A stretch of 64,000 nt of DNA from Arcobacter sp. FWKO B (GTDB lineage Bacteria; Campylobacterota; Campylobacteria; Campylobacterales; Arcobacteraceae), in NCBI RefSeq assembly GCF_014844135.1, contig NZ_CP041403.1:62001-126000 (forward strand), given 5' to 3'. Position numbers and translations under genes: made by a program. Below are positions 29,469 to 38,171 of the stretch, in pieces; the first letter of the stretch is position 1, and every line of letters begins with the position of its first letter. The notes under the pieces are model-generated. The model was not told where the DNA came from. It saw only the letters and a program-made list of their open reading frames with translations, and did not search any database.

Positions 29469-29576
29469 TGATGAAATCTTAAAGTTTTTGACTGAAAATA
29501 AGTATTATTTGGTAAATACTATCTCAATTACCAATAAATTAAAGAATTGACTTTTATCTATATCTTTGGAAAAAAG

Positions 29577-29604
29577 GGAAAAAATGGGGCTGTCCCCATT
29601 TTCC
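29577..29604. repeat. palindrome with GGGGCTGTCCCC core
   Basis: AAAATGGGG (29581-29589) and CCCCATTTT (29594-29602) pair around CTGT. A related GGGACAGTCCC site is at 32008-32018. The pair brackets the HEPN/tRNA-fragment/TIR island. It could also act as a terminator for the flavodiiron gene. Confidence 0.6.
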
Positions 29605-29665
29605 TTGAATAATCGCAAGTATGCCCTTGTTTTTCTTCCAAGGTTTTGTTATCTTTAATTGAAGT

Positions 29666-30250
29666 TTATTGTAAGCTATTACAGTCTACACAAAATATTT
29701 TTTTTGGTTTTTTTGATAATCGTATTCTTTTTGAATTCATATCCCATGAATTTGATCTCGTTACATAATCCGTTAAATCAGTAATATTTTTATTGTAATT
29801 TTGAGAAAATCCTTTATTTGGGGATTGTACTAAGTCTCGAATTATTTTACCTAAAGTAGTATGTACTTCAAACTCTATCATAATATCAACGACATTTAAA
29901 GCTCTAAGTCTTTGATTAAAATCAATAGTTCTTTCTTCAGTATCCTCTATCGCATTTACCCATTGACCATGAGCAATTTTATTTCTCATTTGACTTTGTT
30001 TAAATATATATCTATCTAAATAATAATTTAACTCTGTTTGCTTTTCATCTCTTTCTAGAGTGGAAACACTTACTTTATTTATACTTACTTTTATGAGTCT
30101 TTTCCATCCAGCGGTAATTCCTCCTGACTTTTTAACTTTTAATATTTCATCTATTTCAGTTTGTGAAAAAGAGTCAGGTGTATATATTATTTGACTAAAT
30201 TGAGCTTCTGACCATGCACTATATGTAAGTGAGAGTAGCTTGGTTTGCAT
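29666..30250 (-). CDS. HEPN-domain protein, possibly truncated at the start
   Basis: 194 aa from the first ATG. RNKIAHGQW near residue 97 is the R-x4-H HEPN ribonuclease motif, and the C-terminus has a CVDC pair. The protein resembles RiboL-PSP-HEPN proteins linked to RNA-repair or defence loci. The frame stays open a further 46 codons upstream to 30388 without any ATG, GTG or TTG, and no ribosome site precedes the ATG at 30250. The natural start may therefore have been lost when the adjacent tRNA-fragment junction formed. Confidence 0.55.
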   Translation of the reverse strand: MQTKLLSLTYSAWSEAQFSQIIYTPDSFSQTEIDEILKVKKSGGITAGWKRLIKVSINKVSVSTLERDEKQTELNYYLDRYIFKQSQMRNKIAHGQWVNAIEDTEERTIDFNQRLRALNVVDIMIEFEVHTTLGKIIRDLVQSPNKGFSQNYNKNITDLTDYVTRSNSWDMNSKRIRLSKKPKKIFCVDCNSLQ

Positions 30251-30383
30251 ATTTAATTGTAGTTCATTTGAGCTTTTTATAGAATTATTAATATCTTTAT
30301 TTAATTGATTTATTACTTTCCTAAGATATTGAACATTTTCACTATATAAATTAAATATGTAAATTCCTTTTTGCTTAACTGGA

Positions 30384-30482
30384 GAGGTCTACTAGTGGGG
30401 GGATGGGAATCGAACCCATTCTACTCCGAAGAATATTTTTCCATGACTACCCCATAAAGATTAGTTTCCCTATATAGACCTC
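30384..30482 (-). other. tRNA-like remnant (class II tRNA 3' part) inside an 8-bp inverted repeat
   Basis: On the minus strand 30435-30396 reads as a variable arm (TATTC-TTCG-GAGTA), a T arm (ATGGG-TTCGATT-CCCAT, with the invariant GTTCGATTC) and an acceptor 3' strand CCCCCCA. No matching 5' acceptor, D arm or anticodon arm is present upstream, so it looks like the 3' part of a tRNA and not a whole gene. GAGGTCTA (30384-30391) and TAGACCTC (30475-30482) flank it as an inverted repeat. Integrative elements often leave such tRNA 3' ends as attachment sites. Confidence 0.5.
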
Positions 30483-30531
30483 AGTGGATATTATAACATA
30501 TTTTATATTTAAGATAATGTTTGAGTTGAGA

Positions 30532-30559
30532 AATAGTTTTGCCCACAGGGTAAACTATT
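30532..30559 (-). repeat. hairpin repeat after the TIR gene
   Basis: AATAGTTT...CCC ACA GGG..AAACTATT folds into a near-perfect hairpin just after the TIR gene stop. A sister copy lies at 31323-31356 after the next gene upstream. Probably terminators copied with their genes. Confidence 0.6.
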
Positions 30560-30568
30560 GTATATATA

Positions 30569-31291
30569 TTAGTTAGCTACTAATTCTTCGATTCTCTCAG
30601 CCAATTTATCCCATAATACTTCTTGCTCATGTTCAGTCATACTTAAAATAGGTGCATTTGGACTATTAAGTGCTTGAAATTGTGATAAAGTTTTTTCTCG
30701 TTCAAATCTTGATTTTTTCAGAATAATAGGTAAAATTTGTGTTCCATTGGAACTTGCTTTTTCTAATAAAGGTGCTAACTCATTTTCAATGATAAAATCT
30801 GAGGCAAGAAAATCTGCACTAATAATTAATATTGCAATTGCTGAACGATTCAATGCTTTTAATATTTCTTCTTCCCATTTATCGCCTACCTTAATTCTTG
30901 TATCATCCCATAATTCAACAAGTCCTTGTCTTTCAAGAGGTTTTAAATGAACATTCAATCGTTTTAAGTATTTGGAATCTTCATGAGAATAACTTATAAA
31001 TATTGTTTTACTACTATTTATGTTCTTTTGTTTATTAACTATTAATTTGTCTTTTTTTAAACCTATTCCCATTTTTTTAACTGAATCAAGAGCTTTTTGA
31101 TACTCATTAAAATCTATATCTTTTACTACAGATAAATTTTTATAAATTTCATTATCCGTTCTCCCTGCATCCTCTAATTTTTTAAGAATTGCTTTTACCT
31201 CTATTTTTCTTACGGAATCAACTTTTTTTTGGAAGTCATCTAAATCTAAATTTGATATTTTATCTAAGCTTTCTTCAAAATTATCTGCCAT
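30569..31291 (-). CDS. TIR-domain protein
   Basis: 240 aa. The N-terminal 90 residues are a charged helical region with two similar segments (NLDLDDFQKKVDSVRKI and DIDFNEYQKALDSVKKM). From about residue 91 a TIR domain follows: TIFISYSHEDSKYLKRL, ELWDDTRIKVGDKWEEEI, AIAILIISADFLASDFI, LPIILK. Bacterial TIR proteins act as NAD+-degrading or signalling effectors in antiphage defence; here no partner sensor (Thoeris, CBASS) is visible. Neighbours are a HEPN gene and a membrane-anchored protein. Confidence 0.85.
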   Translation of the reverse strand: MADNFEESLDKISNLDLDDFQKKVDSVRKIEVKAILKKLEDAGRTDNEIYKNLSVVKDIDFNEYQKALDSVKKMGIGLKKDKLIVNKQKNINSSKTIFISYSHEDSKYLKRLNVHLKPLERQGLVELWDDTRIKVGDKWEEEILKALNRSAIAILIISADFLASDFIIENELAPLLEKASSNGTQILPIILKKSRFEREKTLSQFQALNSPNAPILSMTEHEQEVLWDKLAERIEELVAN

Positions 31292-31322
31292 TTATTTCCT
31301 TTATATATAACGGTTGTATTTA

Positions 31323-31356
31323 GAAATAGTTTTACCCGCAAGGGTAAACTATTTCT
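31323..31356 (-). repeat. hairpin repeat after the 153-aa membrane gene
   Basis: GAAATAGTTTTACCC and GGGTAAACTATTTC pair around GCAA. Stem and position match the hairpin at 30532-30559. It lies between the 153-aa gene stop and the TIR gene start. Confidence 0.6.
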
Positions 31357-31382
31357 CTCCAAGTATTTGTTGTACTTTAATT

Positions 31383-31844
31383 TTAGTTATTTTCTTTGAG
31401 AACTCTTCTTAAATCTTGAAGAGACTCACCTAGGCTTTTATTAATTGTAGTTTTTATTTTAAATTTAGAAGCATCAATTTCAAGTGTACCACCTGATAAA
31501 ATAACTGCTAAAGTCAATGCAATCATAGATCCACCAAAAATAATTTTTAGTGGAGAATGTTTTTCAATTTCAAAAATGAGTAAATCATTATTGGTATATA
31601 GCTTTTTTGAATAGTAATAATAATCATCATTAGTAAAATTAAAACTTTTCTTTATATTATTTTCATTATTGATAAATCGTTTTAAATCTCTAATACTATA
31701 GTCTTCTATAAGTTTTAAATAATACATATTAAAATAGAATATGAAGCCTTGTAAATCATTAGCTTTAATTGCTGTTTGCTCTTTGGCAAAAATTAATTCT
31801 AATTTTTTTTCTTCTGGTATTTCTTCTCGTGCCATTTCCAACAT
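31383..31844 (-). CDS. small membrane protein of unknown function
   Basis: 153 aa. N-terminal helical region (IPEEKKLELIFAKEQTAIKA), a Tyr-rich segment (DDYYYYSKKLYTNND), one membrane helix about residues 105-121 and a charged tail (INKSLGESLQDLRRVLKENN). I do not recognise it. Its own hairpin and its position just upstream of the TIR gene suggest it belongs to the same accessory unit, perhaps as a membrane-disrupting or sensor part. Confidence 0.55.
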   Translation of the reverse strand: MLEMAREEIPEEKKLELIFAKEQTAIKANDLQGFIFYFNMYYLKLIEDYSIRDLKRFINNENNIKKSFNFTNDDYYYYSKKLYTNNDLLIFEIEKHSPLKIIFGGSMIALTLAVILSGGTLEIDASKFKIKTTINKSLGESLQDLRRVLKENN

Positions 31845-32278
31845 TTTAAACCTTTATTTTATTTATATCAATATGTGAGTACAACTATTTATTGAACATA
31901 CATTATATATAAAACACCATAAAAAATCAATAAATAACATACATAAAAAATGTCATATATCAAAACAACGACAAACACCGTAAATAAGGTATTCTTGAAG
32001 AAAAATTGGGACAGTCCCCTTTTCCCCTTTTCCCAAACATCTTAATTCATTATTTAAGTCTCTGGCTAGTAGTCTGTATATTTAATATGTCTTTACAATA
32101 AAGAAAAAATATGATATAACTTTCTTTGTAAAAAAGAAAGAGTAATGGCTATTACGATATAACCTTAAAACTCCAAGTTCGTCACTCTGCTCCTGAATCT
32201 AATATTATAGATATTTTAGATTCCGTGTCAAGCACGGAATGACAGTTTTTAGAAGTATTCTTTATTTGATTTCTAATT
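31845..32278. other. 434-nt gene-free region with repeat elements
   Basis: No convincing gene. It holds GGGACAGTCCC (32008-32018) with a following run TTTTCCCCTTTTCCC; a partial CGTCACTCTG element at 32180-32189; and a complete palindrome ATTCCGTG-TCAAG-CACGGAAT (32220-32240). The last two belong to a family seen again at 44013-44040. Confidence 0.6.
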
Positions 32279-32467
32279 TTAAGATAGTTTAATATCCTTT
32301 AAGATAACAGTCAACTCATTATTCAATCCATTGATTTTGGATATAACTTCGCTTCTTGTTTTTTCATCAAGGCTAAATCTTGAGTCGATGAATTCGTATA
32401 TTTTGAAAGTATCTGTGAAAATTGTACCCATAAGGTCTTGTTTGATTTTTTCTTCTATTTTTCCCAT
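32279..32467 (-). CDS. small helical protein of unknown function
   Basis: 62 aa, charged and helical (MGKIEEKIKQDLMGTIFTD, NNELTVILKDIKLS). No motif, signal or membrane segment. It is divergent from the ArsC-like nif gene; a weak AAAAAAGG precedes the ATG. May be a real short gene, but the evidence is only an intact frame with good codon use. Confidence 0.45.
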   Translation of the reverse strand: MGKIEEKIKQDLMGTIFTDTFKIYEFIDSRFSLDEKTRSEVISKINGLNNELTVILKDIKLS

Positions 32468-32518
32468 GATATTGCCTTTTTTAGTATTGCTCTATACTTA
32501 TGCATAATCTATACCAAT

Positions 32519-32534
32519 AGGTACACTTCTTGCA
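32519..32534 (+). promoter_or_regulatory. sigma-54 promoter of the ArsC-like nif gene
   Basis: AGGTACACTTCTTGCA: GG and GC are 10 nt apart and GGTACA-N4-TTGCA fits the consensus closely. It lies 27 nt before the start at 32561. Confidence 0.8.
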
Positions 32535-32560
32535 TAATAAACTTCAACCAAAGGAGTAAG

Positions 32561-32980
32561 ATGCAATTTACTAACTACAATATAACTTTTTATGAAAAAC
32601 CAGGATGTGCAGGTAACAAAAAGCAAAAAGAGATGTTAGGACTCAATGGTATCTCGTTTCATATCAAAAGTATCATTGATACACATTGGACTTCTGATAC
32701 TCTCACGCCATTTTTTGATGGGCTTGATAAAAGTGAGATTATCAATCAATTCGCCCCTCAAATCAAAAACAATGAAATAAATATAAATGATTATTCAAAA
32801 GAAGAGCTTGTAGATATAATGTGTCAAAATCCTATCCTTATCAAACGCCCATTGTTGCAAATAGGGAATCATTATATTTGTGGTTTTGATATTCCAAAAA
32901 TCAATGCACTTCTTGGGATAGAAATCTGTGAGCATATATCTTTGTCCACATGCCAAAAAAGTGATAAATGCACAGTTTAA
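32561..32980 (+). CDS. nitrogenase-associated ArsC/Spx-family protein
   Basis: 139 aa from ATG 32561, which has AAGGAG directly upstream; the open frame further upstream lacks a start with a ribosome site. ITFYEKPGCAGNKKQKEML has the single Cys at the ArsC active-site position, without a partner Cys in CxxC; PILIKRPLLQIGNHYICGF is the C-terminal ArsC motif. Such proteins occur in nif clusters of many diazotrophs with an undefined redox role. Its own sigma-54 site supports co-expression with nitrogenase although it stands apart from the other nif genes. The C-terminal tail carries two more Cys (STCQKSDKCTV). Confidence 0.85.
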   Translation: MQFTNYNITFYEKPGCAGNKKQKEMLGLNGISFHIKSIIDTHWTSDTLTPFFDGLDKSEIINQFAPQIKNNEININDYSKEELVDIMCQNPILIKRPLLQIGNHYICGFDIPKINALLGIEICEHISLSTCQKSDKCTV

Positions 32981-33093
32981 ATTTTAAGGCTTTATATGAT
33001 AGTATGGCTTATTATGAGTAGTAAGGGCAAATAGGGCTTTACGATAAAGCCAATATATGACAACATATCTCATAAGAGAGGTGGGTTACTTAC

Positions 33094-33732
33094 TTGATAT
33101 TAGATAATATAAAATGGCATAACATACTTCTATATCTCCTAATTATTATCTTTGTTGCTGTTTGGATTTGGTCAGGCATCGCACCTTATGATAGGGGAGA
33201 TTGGATACTTGAAAATCTTTTAGTTTTCATTGTTGTTATTCTTATGCTTGGGATTATCAAAAAATTTAGATTTTCTACAATATCTTATATCATGATAGTT
33301 GCATTTCTTATTATCCATTCTATAGGCTCTCACTATACTTATGCTTTGGTTCCTTATGAAGTATGGCTTGATGAGTGTTGTGGTTGGAGTCTCAATGAAT
33401 TTATGGGTTGGGAGCGAAATCATTTTGATAGGCTTGTGCATTTTTTATTTGGTTTGCTTTGTACTTATCCAATGGTAGAAATTTTTGCAAGAGCTTTGCC
33501 TCAACTTACTAAACAATGGTGTTGGTTCTTTGCTGTACAAAGCATTACAGCTATGTCTGTTTTATATGAGCTTGTTGAGTGGGGTGTGGCAATTGTTTTT
33601 GGTGGTGAGCTTGGTATGCACTATCTTGGCATCCAAGGCGATATCTGGGATGCACATAGTGATATGCTCTTGGCTATCATAGGGGCTTTTTTGGCTTGGT
33701 TTATAGCCTATATAATAGAAAAAATCAAGTGA
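33094..33732 (+). CDS. DUF2238 (YjdF-like) inner-membrane protein
   Basis: 212 aa, starting at TTG 33094 behind a GAGAGGTGGG region. Five to six membrane helices. Family features: WIWSGIAPYDRGDWILEN, HSIGSHYTYALVPY, HFDRLVHFLFGLL, ELVEWGVAI, IQGDIWDAHSDMLLA. The conserved acidic and His residues suggest a membrane-bound metal or transport site; the function of the family is unknown. Confidence 0.85.
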   Translation: MILDNIKWHNILLYLLIIIFVAVWIWSGIAPYDRGDWILENLLVFIVVILMLGIIKKFRFSTISYIMIVAFLIIHSIGSHYTYALVPYEVWLDECCGWSLNEFMGWERNHFDRLVHFLFGLLCTYPMVEIFARALPQLTKQWCWFFAVQSITAMSVLYELVEWGVAIVFGGELGMHYLGIQGDIWDAHSDMLLAIIGAFLAWFIAYIIEKIK

Positions 33733-33766
33733 AGATGTTGTTATAGATTTACCAATCAGCTACACT

Positions 33767-36271
33767 TTATAACTTAGAAATCTTTTCTATATTCAAAATA
33801 GTCAATAACTGCTCTTCTTTTATATCTTTTGGTGGTATGACTATACTTTGTGATAGCATACCTGCACCTATTAAGTGGTCATCAAGTTTTGATATTTTGC
33901 TTTTTGGTACAGATATAATCTCTCCTAGTTTATCTGCTAGTATCCCTATAGTATGGTCGTATGAAGAGTTTTTGTATCTTATGATAATAATATCTTTGGT
34001 ATCTTTCATAAACATACTATTTTTGATAAAATGTGTAATATCAAGGACACTTACAATATTTTCTTTGTATAAAATAGTCCCTTTAAAATGATGATTTGAA
34101 TCCATAGTGATAGGAGTTTGCAATGAGTCTATGTCAATAGATTCTACCACATCTTTGGTATCTACGCCTATCCATTTATTGCCTATATAAAATGTAGCTA
34201 TATCTATATAATCAGACTCACCGTCATTATAATTATAATGTTGATTGTTCGTGTTGAAAGATTGTAATATGCTTTGCCCACTATTGCCACCATATATAAA
34301 AACAAAAGATAATATATCGTTTTGATAGCTATCGTCTTTGCTTTTATATTCACGATATCCATTAGAACAGCAACACCCTACAATATAGTACACATCACCG
34401 ATTTTTACTATTTTTGACATTGATTGGTTATTTTTGAGTTCAAAAAAGTCATTATCGATATTTAGCTTTGAACCTATCTTAAAAGCACTATTTGTGGATG
34501 ATATAATTTTTTGATTTTTCTTTTCTACAAACATAGCAAACATTTGTGAGTCTTGAATGTCTTTTGGTAGTGAGTCTTTTAGCATTGCTTGAAATTGTGT
34601 AGTAGAATCAAAAACAATAGCAATACCACCCACGACTGTATCATTTTCATCGTGAAGAATTGAAGCGTTGTAGATATAAGAGTAAGAGTTATCATACAGA
34701 TAACTTTGTTCAAAATCACTTACACAGTATTTGGATGTTTCTTTGATTGATAAAGTCTTATCCGCCCACTCTTGTGATAATTTTGTTCCTACGAGTGAAT
34801 TGTCTTTGTTGGATACAGCTAGTATAGTTTTGTTTTTATCATAAACTAATATGTTTGAATATACAGTATAAAGTGAGTTGATGTATTCCAAAATATCTGT
34901 TAAATCTTCTATGTTTTCATTGTAAGTGAGTGCTTTTTTTAGTCTTGGATTCAATGCCCACCATCTACAGTCATTGGCTCTTTCATAAAGGTTTCTATCC
35001 ATTATATAAATACTAAGAGTTGCCAAAAATCCCACATCATCAAGCAATGCTTCTATGATAGTAAAGTTTAGATTTTGGATAGATTGTTCAAATAAAATTT
35101 TTGTTTTTTCGCCTGTAAATCTTATCTCTTTTAGGATTGATCTAGCAAATGATGATGCTTGATTGTTTGTATTTGTAGAAGATAAGTTGATATTTCCATT
35201 CCATACTGTTCTATTTAATTCTTCTTGTATTTTATCGGCTTTATCAGATATGGCAAGTAGCTTTTTTTCAAATAAATACTCATTTTGCATTATGATTGAT
35301 AGTATATCTTTATTAATTTGTATTTCTTTTGAAGAACTTTTAAAAGCACTATCAAGTGGAATCATAATATGCCCAAGCCATCCTAATCCATAAAATCCCT
35401 CATAGCCGTTTGTTTTACAAGTTTTTGCTATATAATCCCTTCCTGCAAAAGATATAATTTTAAATTCACTGTTTGTATCGGTATTAAAATAAACTCCGTT
35501 TGGGATATGGTATGAATCACTTGATGCTATCACCTTGCCATCTATATCAAGGAGCATAATAACAGCCTTTGAATTTGGCTTTGATAGATTCCTAAAAATC
35601 ATCTCCATTTCATTTTCAAACTTGAAACTAAGTGCTAAATATCCCAAAATTGATTTATCTTCATCTTCTACTTTATAGCTATAAACAAGGGAGTTTTGTT
35701 TGTTTGGGATAAAGTCGTGATATTTGAAAGTTTCTATAAAGTTATCTTTTGTTGTTTTGCACATACTTACTATTTCATCATTGCTGTATTCACAGGTATC
35801 TTGACTAAGTCTACAAACTATTTTGCCCTCTTTATCAAATAAAATAATATCATCATAAACAGAGTATTTCGCCGTATATTCTTTAAATCGAAGTTTGAGT
35901 AGTTGGTATGCATTTATATCATAACTATTATTTTTTAAAAAGCTAATAATCTCACCATCTGTTGATAAAAAGCCTATATCGGCAGTTCTTTCAAATAAAT
36001 TTCTTATAACAATATCAACTGTAACTTGAGCGATAGAAGTCATTTCATTGACTGTTTTTTTGATGGTTTTAGATGATAGTTGTGCTATAAGTTCTTTTGT
36101 TAGTTCATTGAAGCTATTTTGAGTTCTACTCATATCAGTTGTAGTATTGCCTAGTTGTCCAAGAAGTGTAAGTTGAGACCATGTTTTGTTCAGTTCTTCT
36201 AAATCAGACCTAAACTTATTGATATATTTCATATTTTCAATAAGTTCTGTTGTATCAACTCCATTGGGCAT
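33767..36271 (-). CDS. large soluble double-sensor protein with CheW domain
   Basis: 834 aa. Start set at 36271, where AAGGAG lies 6 nt upstream; the ATG eight codons earlier has none. Two tandem sensor halves each begin with a related helix (VIRNLFERTADIGFLSTDG and IMDRNLYERANDCRWWALN) followed by a Cache/PAS-like domain (YDDIILFDKEGKIVCRLSQD and YSNILVYDKNKTILAVSNKD). The last 150 residues are CheW-like (ATFYIGNKWIGVDTKDVVES, GTILYKENIVSVLDI). No membrane helix. It would link a signal to CheA-type arrays; the ligand is unknown. No other chemotaxis gene is nearby. Confidence 0.75.
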   Translation of the reverse strand: MPNGVDTTELIENMKYINKFRSDLEELNKTWSQLTLLGQLGNTTTDMSRTQNSFNELTKELIAQLSSKTIKKTVNEMTSIAQVTVDIVIRNLFERTADIGFLSTDGEIISFLKNNSYDINAYQLLKLRFKEYTAKYSVYDDIILFDKEGKIVCRLSQDTCEYSNDEIVSMCKTTKDNFIETFKYHDFIPNKQNSLVYSYKVEDEDKSILGYLALSFKFENEMEMIFRNLSKPNSKAVIMLLDIDGKVIASSDSYHIPNGVYFNTDTNSEFKIISFAGRDYIAKTCKTNGYEGFYGLGWLGHIMIPLDSAFKSSSKEIQINKDILSIIMQNEYLFEKKLLAISDKADKIQEELNRTVWNGNINLSSTNTNNQASSFARSILKEIRFTGEKTKILFEQSIQNLNFTIIEALLDDVGFLATLSIYIMDRNLYERANDCRWWALNPRLKKALTYNENIEDLTDILEYINSLYTVYSNILVYDKNKTILAVSNKDNSLVGTKLSQEWADKTLSIKETSKYCVSDFEQSYLYDNSYSYIYNASILHDENDTVVGGIAIVFDSTTQFQAMLKDSLPKDIQDSQMFAMFVEKKNQKIISSTNSAFKIGSKLNIDNDFFELKNNQSMSKIVKIGDVYYIVGCCCSNGYREYKSKDDSYQNDILSFVFIYGGNSGQSILQSFNTNNQHYNYNDGESDYIDIATFYIGNKWIGVDTKDVVESIDIDSLQTPITMDSNHHFKGTILYKENIVSVLDITHFIKNSMFMKDTKDIIIIRYKNSSYDHTIGILADKLGEIISVPKSKISKLDDHLIGAGMLSQSIVIPPKDIKEEQLLTILNIEKISKL

Positions 36272-36362
36272 GGCATACTCCTTTTTAATAAGCAATATGC
36301 AAATTTCATACCGTTGAATAAATATTAAATGAATAATATCGAGTTTACCTCGATATTATTCA

Positions 36363-36746
36363 TTATACAGCTACATTAGCCCCTGATTTTCTCAAATCCA
36401 TAGAAATATCCTCTTTGAAAGGCATCTCTTTTTGATCAGGAGTCATAAGAACATCTTTTTTCTTATTGATTCTGATTTTGTATTTGTTGCTTTCGTGACC
36501 ATCAAGATAGTAGCTATTGAACTCTACAGTATAAGGCATATCCCATACAATAGCACCTTCAGTTGGACAGGCTTCTGCACATCTTGGTACATCCGCATGA
36601 CCTACACACTCTACACAACTTTCAGGTTTTACATAATAAAAATCTTCTTCAGTTGGGTTTGTATCGTTATCTACAATAGCCTCAACAGGACATTCACTTA
36701 GACACGCATCACAGCTGATGCACTCGTCAGTAATTCTTACAGCCAT
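36363..36746 (-). CDS. nif-associated 2[4Fe-4S] ferredoxin
   Basis: 127 aa. Two clusters: CISCDACLSECP near residue 9, and CVECVGHADVPRCAEACP near residue 41, with the long insertion between the second and third Cys of the second cluster typical of FdxN/VnfG-associated ferredoxins. A 60-residue C-terminal extension matches the ferredoxin at 52490 (EGAIVWDMPYTVEF). Likely electron carrier to nitrogenase or NifB. Last gene of the minus-strand nif block, behind a palindromic repeat. Confidence 0.9.
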   Translation of the reverse strand: MAVRITDECISCDACLSECPVEAIVDNDTNPTEEDFYYVKPESCVECVGHADVPRCAEACPTEGAIVWDMPYTVEFNSYYLDGHESNKYKIRINKKKDVLMTPDQKEMPFKEDISMDLRKSGANVAV

Positions 36747-36771
36747 ATTAAATCCTTTTGGTGCGATAATT

Positions 36772-36895
36772 CTTTTTGTAAATTTCTGCGTTGAAAATAC
36801 AAAAAATCGTCGTCATTTACTACAGTAAACTCCTAGATTTGTCAAATTTTTGCCTTGTCCTTTATCAAAAATTCTTATCATCTTATCTGGTTTGC
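36772..36895. repeat. palindromic intergenic repeat with TTTACTACAGTAAA core (copy 2)
   Basis: Core CGTCATTTACTACAGTAAA at 36811-36829 is identical to that at 18208. Flanks (CTGCGTTGAAAAT before, TTTTTGCCTTGTC after) also match copy 1 in outline. Fills the gap between clpX and the ferredoxin gene. Confidence 0.6.
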
Positions 36896-36938
36896 TTTTG
36901 TTAAAATTAAATATAATACAAAAACATCTATGCAATTC

Positions 36939-38171
36939 CTATACCACAGCAGTAGCTATTTTCATCTCTTTGTCATCATTTTGCTCTTCTTTTTCATCAA
37001 ATACAAGCAACGCATCACCAATCCCCTCTACGAACTCTTTTGTTATAGTGCATTTAGTGAGGTTGTCAAGGCTTGGTAATTCGTAGCTAAGTGGAAGCAT
37101 AATTTGCTCTACTATTCCTCTAAGACCTCTTGCTCCTACACCCCTATCAAGTGCCATTTGAGCTATGAGTTCTATTGCCTCATCTGCAAATACAAGCTCA
37201 CATCCATCAAGCTCAAAAAGTGCCATATATTGACTAAGTAGTGCATTTTTTGGCTCTTTTAGTATCCTTACCAAGTCTTCCAAAGTCAGCTCTTCAAGCT
37301 TTGCAATTACAGGAATCCTACCAATGAACTCAGGAATAAGTCCGTAGTTTATCAAATCTTTTGGGGTGATTGGCTTTTGTTTTTTTTCTTCATCATTGCT
37401 CAAAAAGCCCATTTTGTATGATTTTTCTTCTTTTTTCTCTAATCCCACAAAAGCCCCACCACAGATAAAAAGAACTTGGCTTGTATTGAAAAGTATATTA
37501 TCACTTGTAGCTGATTTTTTCCCTTTTTGAGGCACATATACATCTGCACCTTCTAGGATTTTGAGTAGTGCTTGCTGTACTCCCTCACCACTTACATCTC
37601 TGCCACTACTTGCACTTCCTGCCATTTTGGCTATTTTGTCTATCTCATCTATATAAACTATCCCTTTTTGGGCTTTTTCGATGTCAAAATCACTAGCACT
37701 AAGGAGTCTTGATAGTATAGATTCCACATCTTCACCCACATATCCAGCCTCAGTGAGACTAGTCGCATCAGCTATTGCAAAAGGGACATTTATGATTTTT
37801 GCCAAAGATTTTGCTAGAAGAGTTTTTCCACTTCCGCTTGGTCCAATAAGCATTATATTGCTTTTTTCAAGCTCTACACCTCTAAAAGATGGCTTGTCTA
37901 TTCTTTTGTAGTGGTTGTATATAGCCACGCTTATAGCTTTTTTGGCTTCATCTTGACCTATTACATATCCATCTAGGTACTCTTTGATTTGTTTTGGTAC
38001 CGATAGCCCAAGAGAAAATTCTTCTTTTTGCTTTTTGATACTTTGTTTTTCTAGTACACCATGGCACATACTTACGCATCTATCGCAAATACTCACTTCA
38101 TCTACACTAAAAAGTTTATTTACGGAGTCTATAGAACTCCCACAAAAATCACATTTTCTATCACTACTCAT
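36939..38171 (-). CDS. clpX: ClpX, ATP-dependent unfoldase, in a nif operon
   Basis: 410 aa. Zinc-binding N-domain (CDFCGSS ... CDRCVSMC), Walker A GPSGSGKT, Walker B IVYIDEIDKI, sensor and C-terminal RGARGLRGIVEQ. Feeds substrates to ClpP. The ATG overlaps the stop of the SIR2-like gene, so it is transcribed with nif genes. If the main clpX is elsewhere, this is a dedicated copy that could turn over NifA or nitrogenase parts. Confidence 0.95.
   Translation of the reverse strand: MSSDRKCDFCGSSIDSVNKLFSVDEVSICDRCVSMCHGVLEKQSIKKQKEEFSLGLSVPKQIKEYLDGYVIGQDEAKKAISVAIYNHYKRIDKPSFRGVELEKSNIMLIGPSGSGKTLLAKSLAKIINVPFAIADATSLTEAGYVGEDVESILSRLLSASDFDIEKAQKGIVYIDEIDKIAKMAGSASSGRDVSGEGVQQALLKILEGADVYVPQKGKKSATSDNILFNTSQVLFICGGAFVGLEKKEEKSYKMGFLSNDEEKKQKPITPKDLINYGLIPEFIGRIPVIAKLEELTLEDLVRILKEPKNALLSQYMALFELDGCELVFADEAIELIAQMALDRGVGARGLRGIVEQIMLPLSYELPSLDNLTKCTITKEFVEGIGDALLVFDEKEEQNDDKEMKIATAVV

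Noticed and set aside
30384-30482. Complete selenocysteine tRNA (8-bp acceptor stem, 99 nt)
   Set aside because: The outer 8-bp repeat fits in size, but 11 nt separate the T arm from it and no UCA anticodon arm can be folded.
30532-31356. Integron attC-like sites after the TIR and 153-aa genes
   Set aside because: The two hairpins follow genes like cassette attC sites, but the RYYYAAC/GTTRRRY core pairs are not convincing and no integrase is seen. I treat them as copied terminators.
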